A stretch of 64,000 nt of DNA from Motilibacter deserti (GTDB lineage Bacteria > Actinomycetota > Actinomycetes > Motilibacterales > Motilibacteraceae): NCBI RefSeq assembly GCF_011250635.1, contig NZ_JAANNP010000002.1, positions 194,478-258,477 on the forward strand, written 5' to 3'. Positions 9,510 to 18,299 of the stretch are shown in pieces (positions within the stretch are counted from its first letter, which is position 1; each line of letters begins with the position of its first letter). Under the pieces are notes generated by a model. It was given only the letters and a program-made list of their open reading frames with translations, was not told where the DNA came from and searched no databases. The position numbers and the translations under genes are program-made.

Positions 9510-10703
9510 ATGAAGGCGCTCGTATGGCACGGCAAGCGTGACGTGCGGGTCGACGAGGTCCCGGACCCGACGATCCAGGAGCCGACCGACGCCATCGTCC
9601 GGATCACGTCGACCGCGATCTGCGGGTCGGACCTGCACCTCTACGAGGTGCTCGGGCCGTACATGCACGAGGGCGACATCCTCGGCCACGAGCCGATGGG
9701 CATCGTGGAGGAGGTCGGCCCGGAGGTCTCCCACATCAAGCCGGGCGACCGGGTCGTCGTGCCGTTCAACATCTCCTGCGGCCACTGCTGGATGTGCGAG
9801 CGCGGCCTGTTCGCGCAGTGCGAGACGACCCAGGTCCGCAAGTTCGGCAAGGGCGCGTCCCTGCTCGGCTACACCGAGCTGTACGGCCAGGTCCCCGGCG
9901 GGCAGGCGGAGTACCTTCGCGTCCCGCAGGCGCACTTCGGCCCGGTGAAGGTGCCCGAGGGCCCGACGGACCAGCGCTTTCTCTATCTCTCGGACGTGCT
10001 GCCGACCGCATGGCAGGCGGTGCAGTACGCCGACGTCCCGCGCGGCGGCACCCTCGCGGTCCTCGGGCTCGGCCCCATCGGCCAGATGTCGGTGCGCATC
10101 GCCAAGCACCTCGGGGTCGAGCGGGTGATCGGCGTCGACCTCGTGCCCGAGCGGCTCGCGATGGCGGCGAAGTACGGCGCCGAGCCGCTCGACATCTCCG
10201 ATGTCGACGACGTGGCCTCCCGGCTCATCGACCTCACGCAGGGGCGCGGCCCCGACTCGGTCATCGAGGCGGTGGGCATGGAGGCGCACGGCGGTCCCGG
10301 GTCGAAGGCGGCCAAGGCTGCGCAGACGGCGGCCGGGCTGCTGCCGGACGCGATCGCCAAGCCCTTCATCGACAAGGCGGCCGTCGACCGCGTCGACGCG
10401 CTGCTCGCGGCCCTCAAGGGCGTGCGCCGGGGCGGGACGGTCTCGGTCTCCGGCGTCTACGGCGGAGAGCTGGAGCCGCTGCCGATGATGGAGATGTTCG
10501 ACCGCGGGATCCAGCTGCGGATGGGCCAGGCGCACGTCAAGCGCTGGGTGCCGGAGATCCTCCCGCTCGTCGTCGACGACGCCGACCCGCTGGGGACGGA
10601 GGACTTCGCCACCCACCTGCTGCCATTGGCGGAGGCGCCCCGCGGTTATGAGATGTTCCAGAAGAAGGAGGACAACTGCGTGAAGGTCGTCCTGCAGCCC
10701 TGA
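9510..10703 (+). CDS. Zinc-dependent alcohol dehydrogenase (formaldehyde dehydrogenase-like)
   Basis: A 397-residue medium-chain dehydrogenase. The catalytic zinc ligands are Cys38 in ICGSDLH and His60-Glu61 in LGHEPMG. The structural zinc is held by Cys90, Cys93, Cys96 and Cys104. The NAD-binding fold begins at VLGLGPIGQMSVRIA (about 187-201). The long insert around 245-310 (SVIEAVGMEAHGGPGSK and beyond) is typical of the glutathione-independent formaldehyde dehydrogenase subgroup, so an aldehyde or small alcohol substrate is likely. The ATG is preceded by GGAGGAG. No partner gene is adjacent. Confidence 0.9.
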   Translation: MKALVWHGKRDVRVDEVPDPTIQEPTDAIVRITSTAICGSDLHLYEVLGPYMHEGDILGHEPMGIVEEVGPEVSHIKPGDRVVVPFNISCGHCWMCERGLFAQCETTQVRKFGKGASLLGYTELYGQVPGGQAEYLRVPQAHFGPVKVPEGPTDQRFLYLSDVLPTAWQAVQYADVPRGGTLAVLGLGPIGQMSVRIAKHLGVERVIGVDLVPERLAMAAKYGAEPLDISDVDDVASRLIDLTQGRGPDSVIEAVGMEAHGGPGSKAAKAAQTAAGLLPDAIAKPFIDKAAVDRVDALLAALKGVRRGGTVSVSGVYGGELEPLPMMEMFDRGIQLRMGQAHVKRWVPEILPLVVDDADPLGTEDFATHLLPLAEAPRGYEMFQKKEDNCVKVVLQP

Positions 10704-10927
10704 CGCCGTCCGGCCGGTGCTCGCGGACCGGCTGAGAACGGCCTCTCGTGGTGCGGCCACACCCCTGGTGCGCCTTTCGGGCGACGGGTAGTGTGGCCGC
10801 ACCTGTCCGTTCAGGAACGTGCGGACAGGGGGTCGAAGGGCTCCAGACCAGGGGTTCTGCGGCGCTTATCGGTGAGCTGCGCTGGGGATGCGCGCTCGCC
10901 CGTAGCCGTAGATTTCAGGAGCCGCGG

Positions 10928-11314
10928 ATGCTCGCAAACTCCAACATCCCGTTCCCCAGTGTCCTGCCGGGACTCGCTAGCGCTCCTGTCCTCGAGGACG
11001 CGGGCCGGGGTCCCTCCGCGCGCGACACCGATGGCGGCGGCGCGTCCGGGCACAATGTCGCTGACGTGCTCGCTCTCGCGGCCCTCCGTCTCGAGCGGGC
11101 GCAGGCAGCTCTGGCGTGGGCCGAAGAGGCGTTCCGGCTCTCGCGCGGCCTGTTCCGCGACAGCGAAGTGCTGTGCGCGTGCGACGAGGTCCTCCGGGCC
11201 CGTGCAGAGTTCCTCGGGCTGATGTCCGGCCGCGGGCTGCCCTGCCCCGCCAGCGACGCCCGCCTCGCCGCCGACGTCGTCATCGCCGACCTGCGGACGG
11301 GGGCGATGGCGTGA
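10928..11314 (+). CDS. Hypothetical protein, first gene of ANTAR operon
   Basis: A 128-residue protein I do not recognise. The first 45 residues are low complexity, and residues 45-100 are strongly helical (LALAALRLERAQAALAWAEE, then FRLSRGLF). There is no signal peptide or membrane segment. Two cysteines lie close together in VLCACDEVL. AGGAG stands 7 nt before the ATG at 10928, which I chose over upstream in-frame GTG codons. Its stop overlaps the GTG of the next gene by 4 nt, so the pair is translationally coupled and likely works with the ANTAR regulator downstream. Confidence 0.7.
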   Translation: MLANSNIPFPSVLPGLASAPVLEDAGRGPSARDTDGGGASGHNVADVLALAALRLERAQAALAWAEEAFRLSRGLFRDSEVLCACDEVLRARAEFLGLMSGRGLPCPASDARLAADVVIADLRTGAMA

Positions 11315-11655
11315 GCTTCGCGCTGCGCTCCCGGCCCACGCCGGAGCCCGTCGGCCGCTACGTCTGGGGCGAGCTGCCCGACGGCAAGGCCGTCACTGCC
11401 GTGGAGCACGTCGTCCTCGCCGGCAACACCTGGGAGGAGCGGCACGCCGCGGTCACCGGGTTCCTGGCCCGGCAGGACCTCGCGGGCCACCGGTGCGTAC
11501 GCCTCGTCGTGCAGGAGGAGCCGCCCGCCGGAACCGCGCCGGACGGGCCGGCCGGGGCGGCCGGGGCGGCGGAGGCGGCCGTGGCTCCGCAGCGCAAGGC
11601 CGCCCGAAAAGGCGCGGCGAGCCAGACGAGCAGGCCTTCCAGGCGGCGCACTTGA
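11311..11655 (+). CDS. Hypothetical protein, second gene of ANTAR operon
   Basis: A 114-residue protein of unknown family. Residues 1-75 look like a small alpha/beta domain (GRYVWGELPDGKAVTAVEHVV, then a helix TWEERHAAVTGFLARQDL and a strand RCVRLVVQEE). The last 40 residues are an alanine- and lysine/arginine-rich disordered tail. The start is a GTG inside GTGA, overlapping the previous stop. Its own stop overlaps the TTG of the ANTAR gene in the same manner. I infer an accessory role to that regulator only from this tight coupling. Confidence 0.65.
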   Translation: MSFALRSRPTPEPVGRYVWGELPDGKAVTAVEHVVLAGNTWEERHAAVTGFLARQDLAGHRCVRLVVQEEPPAGTAPDGPAGAAGAAEAAVAPQRKAARKGAASQTSRPSRRRT

Positions 11656-12950
11656 CCGAGGCTCCGCACCTGCAGCACGACCTCGCCGAGTTCGAGCGGC
11701 GGCTCGGCCGGCTGCGGCAGGCCGCGCTCGGTCCGGACGGCGCGCCGTCCGCCGCGCGTGCGGCGCTGGAGACCGACGAGGAGGAGCTGCGCGGCCTCGT
11801 CGAGCAGTCGCGCTGGTGGCCCGCGCGCAGCCCCGGTGGCCCTGAGCAAGGCCACGAGGCGCTCCCCGTCGCGGTGGTCGTCACTGACGGCGAGGGGATG
11901 ATCACGTCCGCCAACGGCCACGCCCTCGACCTGCTCGGGCTGCGGGCCGGAATCGCCGTCGGCAAGCCGCTCCCGGACTGCGTCGCACTGCACAGCCGCC
12001 CCCTGATGCGGACGGTGTTGCGCGCACTCGGCGCGGACGGCTCCCACCAGGTCGTGCGCCTGCAGCTGACCCCGCGCGACGGCGAGCCCAGGGAGGCGAC
12101 CGTCGCCGTCAGCGCCGCCGACTCCTCCTCGGGCACGATCTTGCGCTGGGTGCTGGTGCCCGACGCCGGGCAGCCCGGCCGCGAAGGCGTCGCCGGCGAC
12201 AGGGTCGTCGTCCGTCCGGACGACCTCGACGTCCTGGCCGTCGGGGCCGCGTTCGCCGAGTTGGCGAGAGTTCCCGAAGACGGGCAGGAGCCCGGGCGGA
12301 CGCCCTACGAGCGCATCGCCGACCTCGCCTCGGCAGCGGTCCCCGGCGCGGCACATGTGAGCGTCGCCGGATGGAACGACAGGGGCGAGCCGGCCGCGCT
12401 GTCCGCCACTTCCGCCTGGAGCGTCGAGCTCAACGCCGCTCAGGCGCGCCTCGACGAGGGTCCGGCCGTCGACGCGCTCCGGCTCGGGGCCGCTCTCTCA
12501 GCGGTCGAGGCCGACGCCGCGCGGCTCTGGCCGCGGTGGGTGACGGCGGTGGACCCCTGTCCCCGGGCCGTCCTGGCGCTGCCGCTGACCGACGGCAAGG
12601 AGGTCGTCGGCACGATCGCGGTCTACTCCCACCCGGACGAGGCCGCCGACCCCGCTGCCCACCTCACTGCACTGGCCCCGAAGCTCGGGACGTACGCGGC
12701 GGCCGCGGGTGCCGCGGTGGGCGTGGCCCGCCGCCTGCAGGAGTCCCGCCGCCACGTGCGGCAGTTGCGCGAGGCGCTGGAGAGCCGGCCCGTGATCGAC
12801 CAGGCCAAGGGCATCATCATGGTGCAGCGAGGCTGCTCGGCCGATGAGGCCTTCGCCGCGCTCGTCGAGGTCAGCCAGCGGCGGAACGTCCGGGTGCGCC
12901 TGGTGGCCCAGCAGCTCGTCGACTCGGTGACGGCCCGCCGCCGGCACTGA
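11652..12950 (+). CDS. PAS-GAF-ANTAR RNA-binding regulator
   Basis: A 432-residue signalling protein. A short helical N-terminus is followed by a PAS domain (about 70-170; PVAVVVTDGEGMITSANGHA), a GAF domain (about 205-365; AYERIADLASAAVPGA-like start, LPLTDGKEVVGTIAVYS) and a C-terminal ANTAR domain (about 370-428) with the hallmark VIDQAKGIIMVQRGCSADEA. ANTAR domains bind paired RNA hairpins and act as antiterminators, so it probably controls transcript elongation in response to a small molecule or redox cue. The start I favour is the TTG at 11652, overlapping the upstream stop as TTGA, with AGGCGG just ahead. Homology gives no reason for an earlier start. Confidence 0.85.
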   Translation: MTEAPHLQHDLAEFERRLGRLRQAALGPDGAPSAARAALETDEEELRGLVEQSRWWPARSPGGPEQGHEALPVAVVVTDGEGMITSANGHALDLLGLRAGIAVGKPLPDCVALHSRPLMRTVLRALGADGSHQVVRLQLTPRDGEPREATVAVSAADSSSGTILRWVLVPDAGQPGREGVAGDRVVVRPDDLDVLAVGAAFAELARVPEDGQEPGRTPYERIADLASAAVPGAAHVSVAGWNDRGEPAALSATSAWSVELNAAQARLDEGPAVDALRLGAALSAVEADAARLWPRWVTAVDPCPRAVLALPLTDGKEVVGTIAVYSHPDEAADPAAHLTALAPKLGTYAAAAGAAVGVARRLQESRRHVRQLREALESRPVIDQAKGIIMVQRGCSADEAFAALVEVSQRRNVRVRLVAQQLVDSVTARRRH

Positions 12951-13321
12951 CCGCGGGCGCCGCGCACCACACTGCCTTGCCGGGCACCGCTCGGGGCTCA
13001 GCTCCAGCGGCCGGTGGGACAGCTCGGACAAAGGGCGGCCCTGGTCGCGCGCTCGCCCCGAACGACCCGTTGGCCCAATGGTGCTCAGCACCAGCCGGCC
13101 GCGCGGTTTCATCACGAGCTGGGCCGCTTGCTGGTCAGCCTGCAACGCGCCAGCGACCAGGAAGCCGCCACTGGGGTGAACTGACGAAGGATGTCGGGCG
13201 ACGCGTGAGAGGCCGGGGAGCGGGGGGTAATAGGGAGGCGGGCTTAACACGTAGAGATATCGTTCAGTAACACAAGGTGAGCGAGTGGCTCATCACTGTC
13301 GATCCGGCGGAGGAGTTCGGC
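12951..13321. other. Gene-free 371-bp spacer
   Basis: No convincing gene. It holds an interrupted dyad GGTGCT-C-AGCACC (13080-13092) and a weak 6-bp stem CTGGTC/GACCAG (13131-13160) that could end the ANTAR operon. A locally AT-richer patch near 13230-13275 is the likely promoter region of the zinc-ribbon gene. An open frame at 12977-13270 has no ribosome binding site and unnatural composition, and is not called. Confidence 0.45.
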
Positions 13322-13642
13322 ATGACGACCCCCAGGCGCAAGAGCACGGCCAAGGCGGCGCCCACGCCCGCGGTGCCCGCCCCTGACGTGCCGAAGGCCT
13401 GTCCCGACTGCCGGAGCCCCAAGGTCACGCACCTCGCGATGACCCTGACCGACGGCACGCCCGTCACCATGATCAGCTGCAGCAACTGCGACACGCGGTC
13501 CTGGTGGGAGGGCTCGGAGCGGCTGGCCCTGCAGAGGGTGGTCGACCTCGCGACCAAGCCAGGAGCCACCGGCCTCGATCTGCGCGACCGCAAGCGCACC
13601 GACCCCGTCCCCCCGCCGGGGGCGTCCCGCCGCACGAAGTAG
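13322..13642 (+). CDS. Small zinc-ribbon protein
   Basis: A 106-residue protein with one four-cysteine zinc ribbon: CPDC near residue 28 and CSNC near 55, separated by about 24 residues of beta structure (VTHLAMTLTDGTPVTMI). A conserved-looking SWWEG follows. The flanks are basic and proline-rich, suggesting disorder. Similar small actinobacterial ribbon proteins are of unknown role; nucleic-acid or protein binding is the usual guess. GGAGGAG lies 6 nt before the ATG at 13322, which I prefer to a GTG at 13277. Confidence 0.75.
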   Translation: MTTPRRKSTAKAAPTPAVPAPDVPKACPDCRSPKVTHLAMTLTDGTPVTMISCSNCDTRSWWEGSERLALQRVVDLATKPGATGLDLRDRKRTDPVPPPGASRRTK

Positions 13643-13683
13643 GCGCGCTCGCCCCCGGGGCACGGGCCGATACCCCACGGTCG

Positions 13684-13713
13684 GTGTCGTGACACAACCT
13701 TGATCCCAGATCA
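13684..13713. promoter_or_regulatory. Two dyads upstream of the sugar ABC operon
   Basis: GTGTC-GT-GACAC (13684-13695) and TGATC-CCA-GATCA (13701-13713) lie 60-90 nt before the binding-protein start. Either could be an operator for the DeoR-type regulator encoded at 19466, or a promoter element. Neither matches a consensus I can name. Confidence 0.35.
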
Positions 13714-13772
13714 TGGTGTTGCGCGCCCGTCTCTAGGGGATTGACCTCCTGTTGCCGCAAGGAGGCGATCCG

Positions 13773-15116
13773 ATGGGTCCTGGCGCAAGGACGAGCCGTG
13801 GGCACCGTGGGGCTGGAACAAGCCGGCCCCGCAGGCGAGCCCCGATCACATTTCTGGCAGTCGGAGCGATCAGCGCGGGGCTCCTGACTGCGTGCGGGGG
13901 GGAGAGCGGGCCTCCCACGCTCACCTGGTACACGAACCCCGACGACGGCGGCCAGGCCGAGCTGGCCAGGCGCTGCGCCGAGGACTCGGGGGGCCGCTAC
14001 CGGATCGAGACCGCCGCGCTGCCGCGGGACGCGAGCTCCCAGCGCGAGCAACTGGTCCGCCGACTGGCGGCCAACGACTCCTCGATCGACCTCATCAGCC
14101 TCGACCCGCCCTTCATCCCCGAGTTCGCCGAGGCCGGGTTCCTGGCGGAGATCCCCGAGGACGTCGCCGCGAAGGTGACCGAGGGAGTCGTCGAGGGGGC
14201 AGTCGCGGGGGCGAGTTGGAACGGCGAGCTGGTCACCGTCCCGTTCTGGGCCAACACGCAGCTGCTCTGGTACAAGAAGTCCGTCGTCGAGCAAGCCGGG
14301 CTCGACATGAGCCGGCCTGTGACGTGGGACCAGATCATCCAGGTGGCCAAGCAGAACGGCTCCGCCCTCGGGGTGCAGGGCATCCGGGCCGAGGCGCTCA
14401 CCGTGTGGGTCAATGCGATGGTGACGTCCGCGGGCGGGCAGATCCTGGAGAACCCCGAGGCTCCGCCGGAGGACGTCCGGCTCGGGCTCGAGACGCCAGC
14501 GGGGCAGGCGGCGGCGAAGGTCATCCAGGACATCGTCGACCAGGGTGTGGCCGGTGCCGGCCTGTCCAACCGCGACGAGGACGCATCGGCGACGCTCTTC
14601 GAGAACGGCGGCGCCGACTTCATGGTCAACTGGCCCTTCGTCTGGCCGCGTGCCAACGGCAAGGTCGAGGACGGGTCCATGGACCAGGCGACGCTCGACG
14701 ACTACGGCTGGGCGCTCTACCCGTCCATGACCGAGGGCGAGCAGAGCCGGCCCCCGCTGGGTGGCATCAACCTCGGTGTCGGGGCCTTCAGCAAGCACAA
14801 GGACTTCGTGCTCGAGGCCGCGCAGTGCATCACGAGCACCGAGAACCAGGCCTATTACTTCCGCACCAACGGCAATCCGCCGTCCAAGGAAGCCGCCTTC
14901 GACGACCCCGAGGTCCGCGAGGCCTTCCCGCAGGCGCCGGTGATCCGCGAGTCGTTGCAGAATGCGGCCCCTCGCCCGCAGACGCCGTACTACAACGAGG
15001 TATCCGGCGGGCTCCAGCGCACCTGGTCCCCGCCGGAGTCGGTCGACCCCAACAGCACGCCTGAGAAGGCGACGTCGCTCATTCAGGGAGTCCTGCGCAA
15101 GGAGAAGCTGCTATGA
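13773..15116 (+). CDS. Sugar ABC transporter substrate-binding lipoprotein
   Basis: A 447-residue extracellular solute-binding protein of the family-1 (maltose-type) group. After a basic N-terminus (RPRRR) comes a hydrophobic stretch ending in the lipobox LLTA|C41, so it is a lipoprotein anchored outside the membrane. Family features include LTWYTNPDDGG at the mature start, SSIDLISLDPPFIPEFAEAG, a hinge VPFWANTQLLWYKK and the late GGINLGVGAFSKH. The ligand is probably an oligosaccharide or a disaccharide such as trehalose; sequence alone does not decide. AAGGAGG stands 7 nt before the ATG, ruling out a TTG 21 nt upstream. Its stop overlaps the first permease as ATGA. Confidence 0.92.
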   Translation: MGPGARTSRGHRGAGTSRPRRRAPITFLAVGAISAGLLTACGGESGPPTLTWYTNPDDGGQAELARRCAEDSGGRYRIETAALPRDASSQREQLVRRLAANDSSIDLISLDPPFIPEFAEAGFLAEIPEDVAAKVTEGVVEGAVAGASWNGELVTVPFWANTQLLWYKKSVVEQAGLDMSRPVTWDQIIQVAKQNGSALGVQGIRAEALTVWVNAMVTSAGGQILENPEAPPEDVRLGLETPAGQAAAKVIQDIVDQGVAGAGLSNRDEDASATLFENGGADFMVNWPFVWPRANGKVEDGSMDQATLDDYGWALYPSMTEGEQSRPPLGGINLGVGAFSKHKDFVLEAAQCITSTENQAYYFRTNGNPPSKEAAFDDPEVREAFPQAPVIRESLQNAAPRPQTPYYNEVSGGLQRTWSPPESVDPNSTPEKATSLIQGVLRKEKLL

Positions 15117-16066
15117 GCACGACCACGATGCCTCCGACCAAGGCCCCGAAGACCGAGCCGAAGTCGGCCCCCAAGGGCGCGTTGAGCGACCGGGCGCGCA
15201 GCGAGCGCCGGCTCGGCTGGATGCTGGCCGGCCCGGCTTTCGCGATCATGCTGCTGGTCACGGCGTACCCGATCGTGCAGGCGTTCTACGAGTCGCTGTT
15301 CGACTACCGGCTCACCGACCCGGACAACCGCTCGTTCACCTGGTTCTCGAACTACGCGGTGATCCTCACCGACTCGATCTGGTGGCAGGCGCTGGGTGTC
15401 ACGGTCGGGATCACTGTCGTCACCGTCGCGGTGGAGCTGGTGCTCGGCTTCGCGCTCGCCATGGTCATGCACAAGGCCATCACGAGCGTCCGGCCCGTCG
15501 TACGCACGGCCATCCTCATCCCGTACGCGATCATCACCGTCGTCTCGGCGTTCGCGTGGTGGTACGGCTTCAACCTCACGTCCGGCTTCGTGAACACCTG
15601 GCTGGGCCTGGGTGACTACGACTGGTTCGGCGACACGCTGCCGGCGCTCGCGATCATCTGCCTGTCCGAGATCTGGAAGACGACACCCTTCATCTCGCTG
15701 CTCCTGCTGGCCGGGCTCGCCCAGGTGCCGGAGGTGCTTCAGGAAGCGGCCAAGGTCGACGGCGCGACGTGGCTGCAGCGGCTGTGGAAGGTCACGATCC
15801 CGAACATGAAGGCGGCCATCATGGTGGCCCTGCTCTTTCGTGCGCTGGACGCGTTCCGGATCTTCGACAACATCTTCATCATGACGCGCGGCAACAACAA
15901 CACCGAGTCGGTGTCGTTCCTCGCCTATCGGCAGACGATCAGCCGGCTCGAGATCGGGCTCGGCTCCGCGCTGTCGGTCCTGGTCTTCCTCTGCGTCGTC
16001 CTCATAGCCGTGGTCTTCATCAAGGGCTTCAAGGTCGATCTGGCATCGGCAAGGGGGGAGAAATGA
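15113..16066 (+). CDS. Sugar ABC transporter permease (MalF type)
   Basis: A 317-residue inner-membrane permease with six transmembrane helices after a 35-residue basic, proline-rich cytoplasmic N-terminus. The ATPase-contact loop is EVLQEAAKVDGATWLQRLWKVTIP (about 203-226), the EAA motif with a conserved Gly. It pairs with the next gene's product to form the translocation channel. Start and stop codons overlap those of both neighbours by 4 nt, so the three proteins are translationally coupled. Confidence 0.93.
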   Translation: MSTTTMPPTKAPKTEPKSAPKGALSDRARSERRLGWMLAGPAFAIMLLVTAYPIVQAFYESLFDYRLTDPDNRSFTWFSNYAVILTDSIWWQALGVTVGITVVTVAVELVLGFALAMVMHKAITSVRPVVRTAILIPYAIITVVSAFAWWYGFNLTSGFVNTWLGLGDYDWFGDTLPALAIICLSEIWKTTPFISLLLLAGLAQVPEVLQEAAKVDGATWLQRLWKVTIPNMKAAIMVALLFRALDAFRIFDNIFIMTRGNNNTESVSFLAYRQTISRLEIGLGSALSVLVFLCVVLIAVVFIKGFKVDLASARGEK

Positions 16067-16908
16067 TGGGCGCCATGTCGACCCGCGAGCGGGTCCTGTG
16101 GTACCTCGGGGCGCTGGCCATCGTGCTGTACGCGCTGTTCCCGGTCGCGTGGATCATCTCGCTGTCGTTCAAGTCCCAGGGCGACCTCACCGACCGGAAC
16201 TTCCTGCCGCGCAACCCCTCCTGGGGCAACTACGAGACGATCTTCTCGGGCAGCGCGCGGGACCTGTTCCTTCCGGCCCTGCGCAACTCGCTCGGCATCT
16301 GCCTCATCGCGACCTTCGTCTCCGTCGTGCTGGCGATGTTCGCCGCGTACGCGATCGCCCGGCTCGACTTCCCGGGCAAGCGGCTGATCCTGTCGACCGC
16401 GCTCGTGGTCGCGATCTTCCCGGCCATCTCGATCGTGACGCCGCTGTTCAACCTGTGGCGCGGGATCGGGCTCTACGACACCTGGCCGGGGCTGATCATC
16501 CCGTACCTCTCCCTGACGCTGCCCATCTCGATCTGGACGCTGGCCGCGTTCTTCCGGGAGATCCCCTGGGAGATGGAGCAGGCGGCCCAGGTCGACGGGG
16601 CCACCTCGTGGCAGGCCTTCCGCAAGGTGATCGTGCCGCTGGCGGCCCCCGGAGTCTTCACCACCGCCATCATCTCGTTCTTCATCGCGTGGAACGACTT
16701 CATCTACGGCATCTCGCTCACCTCGACGGAAGCGTCCCGCCCGGTTCCGGCCGCACTGGCGTTCTTCACCGGCGCGTCGCAGTTCGAGGAGCCGACCGGC
16801 GCCATCACCGCGGCCGCGGTCGTGGTGACCATTCCGGTCGTCGTGCTCGTCCTCCTCTTCCAGCGGCGCATCGTCGCCGGCCTCACCAACGGCGCCGTCA
16901 AGGGCTGA
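16063..16908 (+). CDS. Sugar ABC transporter permease (MalG type)
   Basis: A 281-residue permease with six transmembrane helices. The EAA loop reads EMEQAAQVDGATSWQAFRKVIVP (about 165-187), and LAAPGVFTTAIISFFIAWNDFIY follows, typical of MalG partners. The first of two tandem ATGs overlaps the upstream stop, with GGGGGGAG directly ahead. It is the second half of the channel formed with the preceding permease. Confidence 0.93.
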   Translation: MMGAMSTRERVLWYLGALAIVLYALFPVAWIISLSFKSQGDLTDRNFLPRNPSWGNYETIFSGSARDLFLPALRNSLGICLIATFVSVVLAMFAAYAIARLDFPGKRLILSTALVVAIFPAISIVTPLFNLWRGIGLYDTWPGLIIPYLSLTLPISIWTLAAFFREIPWEMEQAAQVDGATSWQAFRKVIVPLAAPGVFTTAIISFFIAWNDFIYGISLTSTEASRPVPAALAFFTGASQFEEPTGAITAAAVVVTIPVVVLVLLFQRRIVAGLTNGAVKG

Positions 16909-16950
16909 CGCCCGCTGACCGGACCAGCCGAGCAGACTCAGGAGCAGAAC

Positions 16951-18201
16951 ATGGCCGCAATCACGATGAACCACATCGTCAAGAGGTACGGCGACGGCTT
17001 CCCCGCGGTGAACGACGTCAGCCTCGACATCGCCGACGGCGAGTTCATGATCCTCGTCGGTCCTTCCGGGTGCGGGAAGTCCACCCTGCTGCGGATGATC
17101 GTGGGGCTGGAGGACATCACGTCCGGCGACATGCTCATCGGGGGGCAGCGGGTCAACGAGAAGTCCCCTCGCGAGCGCAACCTCTCGATGGTCTTCCAGA
17201 ACTACGCGCTCTACCCCCACCTGTCGGTGTTCGAGAACATCGCCTTCCCGCTGCGGCTTGCCGGCACCTCCGACGCCGAGGTCAAGAAGCGGGTGCAGGA
17301 CGCCGCGGACGTCCTCGAGCTGCGCGAGCACCTCGAGCGCAAGCCGGCGAACCTGTCCGGCGGCCAGCGCCAGCGCGTGGCGATGGGCCGGGCCATCGTC
17401 CGGCAGGCCGACGCGTTCCTCTTCGACGAGCCGCTGTCCAACCTCGACGCGAAGCTGCGCGGGCAGATGCGCACCGAGATCGCCCGCCTCCAGCGCCGGC
17501 TCGGCGTCACGACGGTCTACGTCACCCACGACCAGACCGAGGCGATGACGCTGGGGGACCGCGTGGCGGTCCTGCGCAAGGGCGTCCTGCAGCAGGTCGC
17601 GTCGCCGCGCGAGCTCTACGAGCAGCCGGTGAACCTCTTCGTCGCCGGGTTCATCGGCTCGCCGCCGATGAACTTCCTGCCCGCGACGGTGCAGGGAGCT
17701 GCGCTGCGCACGCCCTTCGGCGACCTGCACCTGGACGACCGCCGGGCCAAGGCCGTGGCCGGCCACGACCTCGTCATCGTCGGGCTGCGCCCCGGGCACT
17801 TCGAGGACGCGAGCCTGGTCGAGGAGGACAAGCGTCGGCACGGCTCGGTCTTCCGCGCCATGGTGGACGTCACCGAGTGGCTCGGCGACCAGCAGTACGC
17901 CTACATCCCGTTCGAGGCGCCCGCCGAGATCACCGCTCAGCTGCGCGACCTCAGCCGCGAGCTCGACAGCGACCAGATGCGCACGCAGGCCATCGTCGAG
18001 ATCGACGCCATGAGCCGGCTGCGCGAGGGCCGCGAGGCCGAGTTCTGGGTGGACACGCGCAAGGCGCACGTGTTCGACCCCAAGACCGGCACCAACCTCA
18101 CCCGCGACGCCGAGGCGGGCGCGCGGATGACGGAGGAGGTCGCGCAAGAGCGCGCCGAGCAGCTCACCGAGACCCGCGAAGGGCGGGTCACGGCGGGCTG
18201 A
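16951..18201 (+). CDS. Sugar ABC transporter ATP-binding protein (MsmK/UgpC type)
   Basis: A 416-residue ATPase that powers the importer. Walker A is GPSGCGKST (37-45), the ABC signature LSGGQ is at 135-139, Walker B FLFDE at 156-160, and the switch His is 193. Residues 240-390 form the OB-type regulatory domain seen in maltose-type ATPases, including WVDTRKAHVFDP. A charged 30-residue tail after that is longer than in most relatives. Carrying its own ATPase makes this importer self-sufficient, whereas many actinobacteria share one MsiK-like ATPase between several importers. The gene follows the second permease by 42 nt with CAGGAG ahead of the ATG. Confidence 0.93.
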   Translation: MAAITMNHIVKRYGDGFPAVNDVSLDIADGEFMILVGPSGCGKSTLLRMIVGLEDITSGDMLIGGQRVNEKSPRERNLSMVFQNYALYPHLSVFENIAFPLRLAGTSDAEVKKRVQDAADVLELREHLERKPANLSGGQRQRVAMGRAIVRQADAFLFDEPLSNLDAKLRGQMRTEIARLQRRLGVTTVYVTHDQTEAMTLGDRVAVLRKGVLQQVASPRELYEQPVNLFVAGFIGSPPMNFLPATVQGAALRTPFGDLHLDDRRAKAVAGHDLVIVGLRPGHFEDASLVEEDKRRHGSVFRAMVDVTEWLGDQQYAYIPFEAPAEITAQLRDLSRELDSDQMRTQAIVEIDAMSRLREGREAEFWVDTRKAHVFDPKTGTNLTRDAEAGARMTEEVAQERAEQLTETREGRVTAG

Positions 18202-18210
18202 CGTCGACGT

Positions 18211-18250
18211 CCCGGCACGGCTCCCTGCCCGTTCAGGGCGCCGTGCCGGG
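18211..18250 (+). terminator. Terminator of the sugar ABC operon
   Basis: An 11-bp perfect stem (18211-18221 with 18240-18250) whose 18-nt loop can itself fold (CCCTG/CAGGG). It begins 10 nt after the ATPase stop codon. Confidence 0.75.
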
Positions 18251-18270
18251 CCCGGGCTCGGGAGGCAGGC

Positions 18271-18299
18271 GGCCTGACGCCGACGGACGTCGTCAGGCC
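18271..18299 (-). terminator. Hairpin at the 3' end of the phosphotransferase-like gene
   Basis: GGCCTGACG at 18271-18279 pairs with CGTCAGGCC at 18291-18299. It overlaps the minus-strand stop codon and lies next to the operon terminator, so the two convergent units each have a hairpin. Confidence 0.5.

Noticed and set aside
10785-10790. GGGTAG considered as a SigB-type -10 box before the ANTAR operon
   Set aside because: No GTT-like element at 14-16 nt upstream.
12977-13270. Possible 97-residue gene between the ANTAR and zinc-ribbon genes
   Set aside because: No ribosome binding site, low-complexity product, and no sign of codon selection.
13752-13772. TTG as start of the sugar-binding lipoprotein
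   Set aside because: AAGGAGG is perfectly placed for the ATG at 13773 and lies inside the extra codons.
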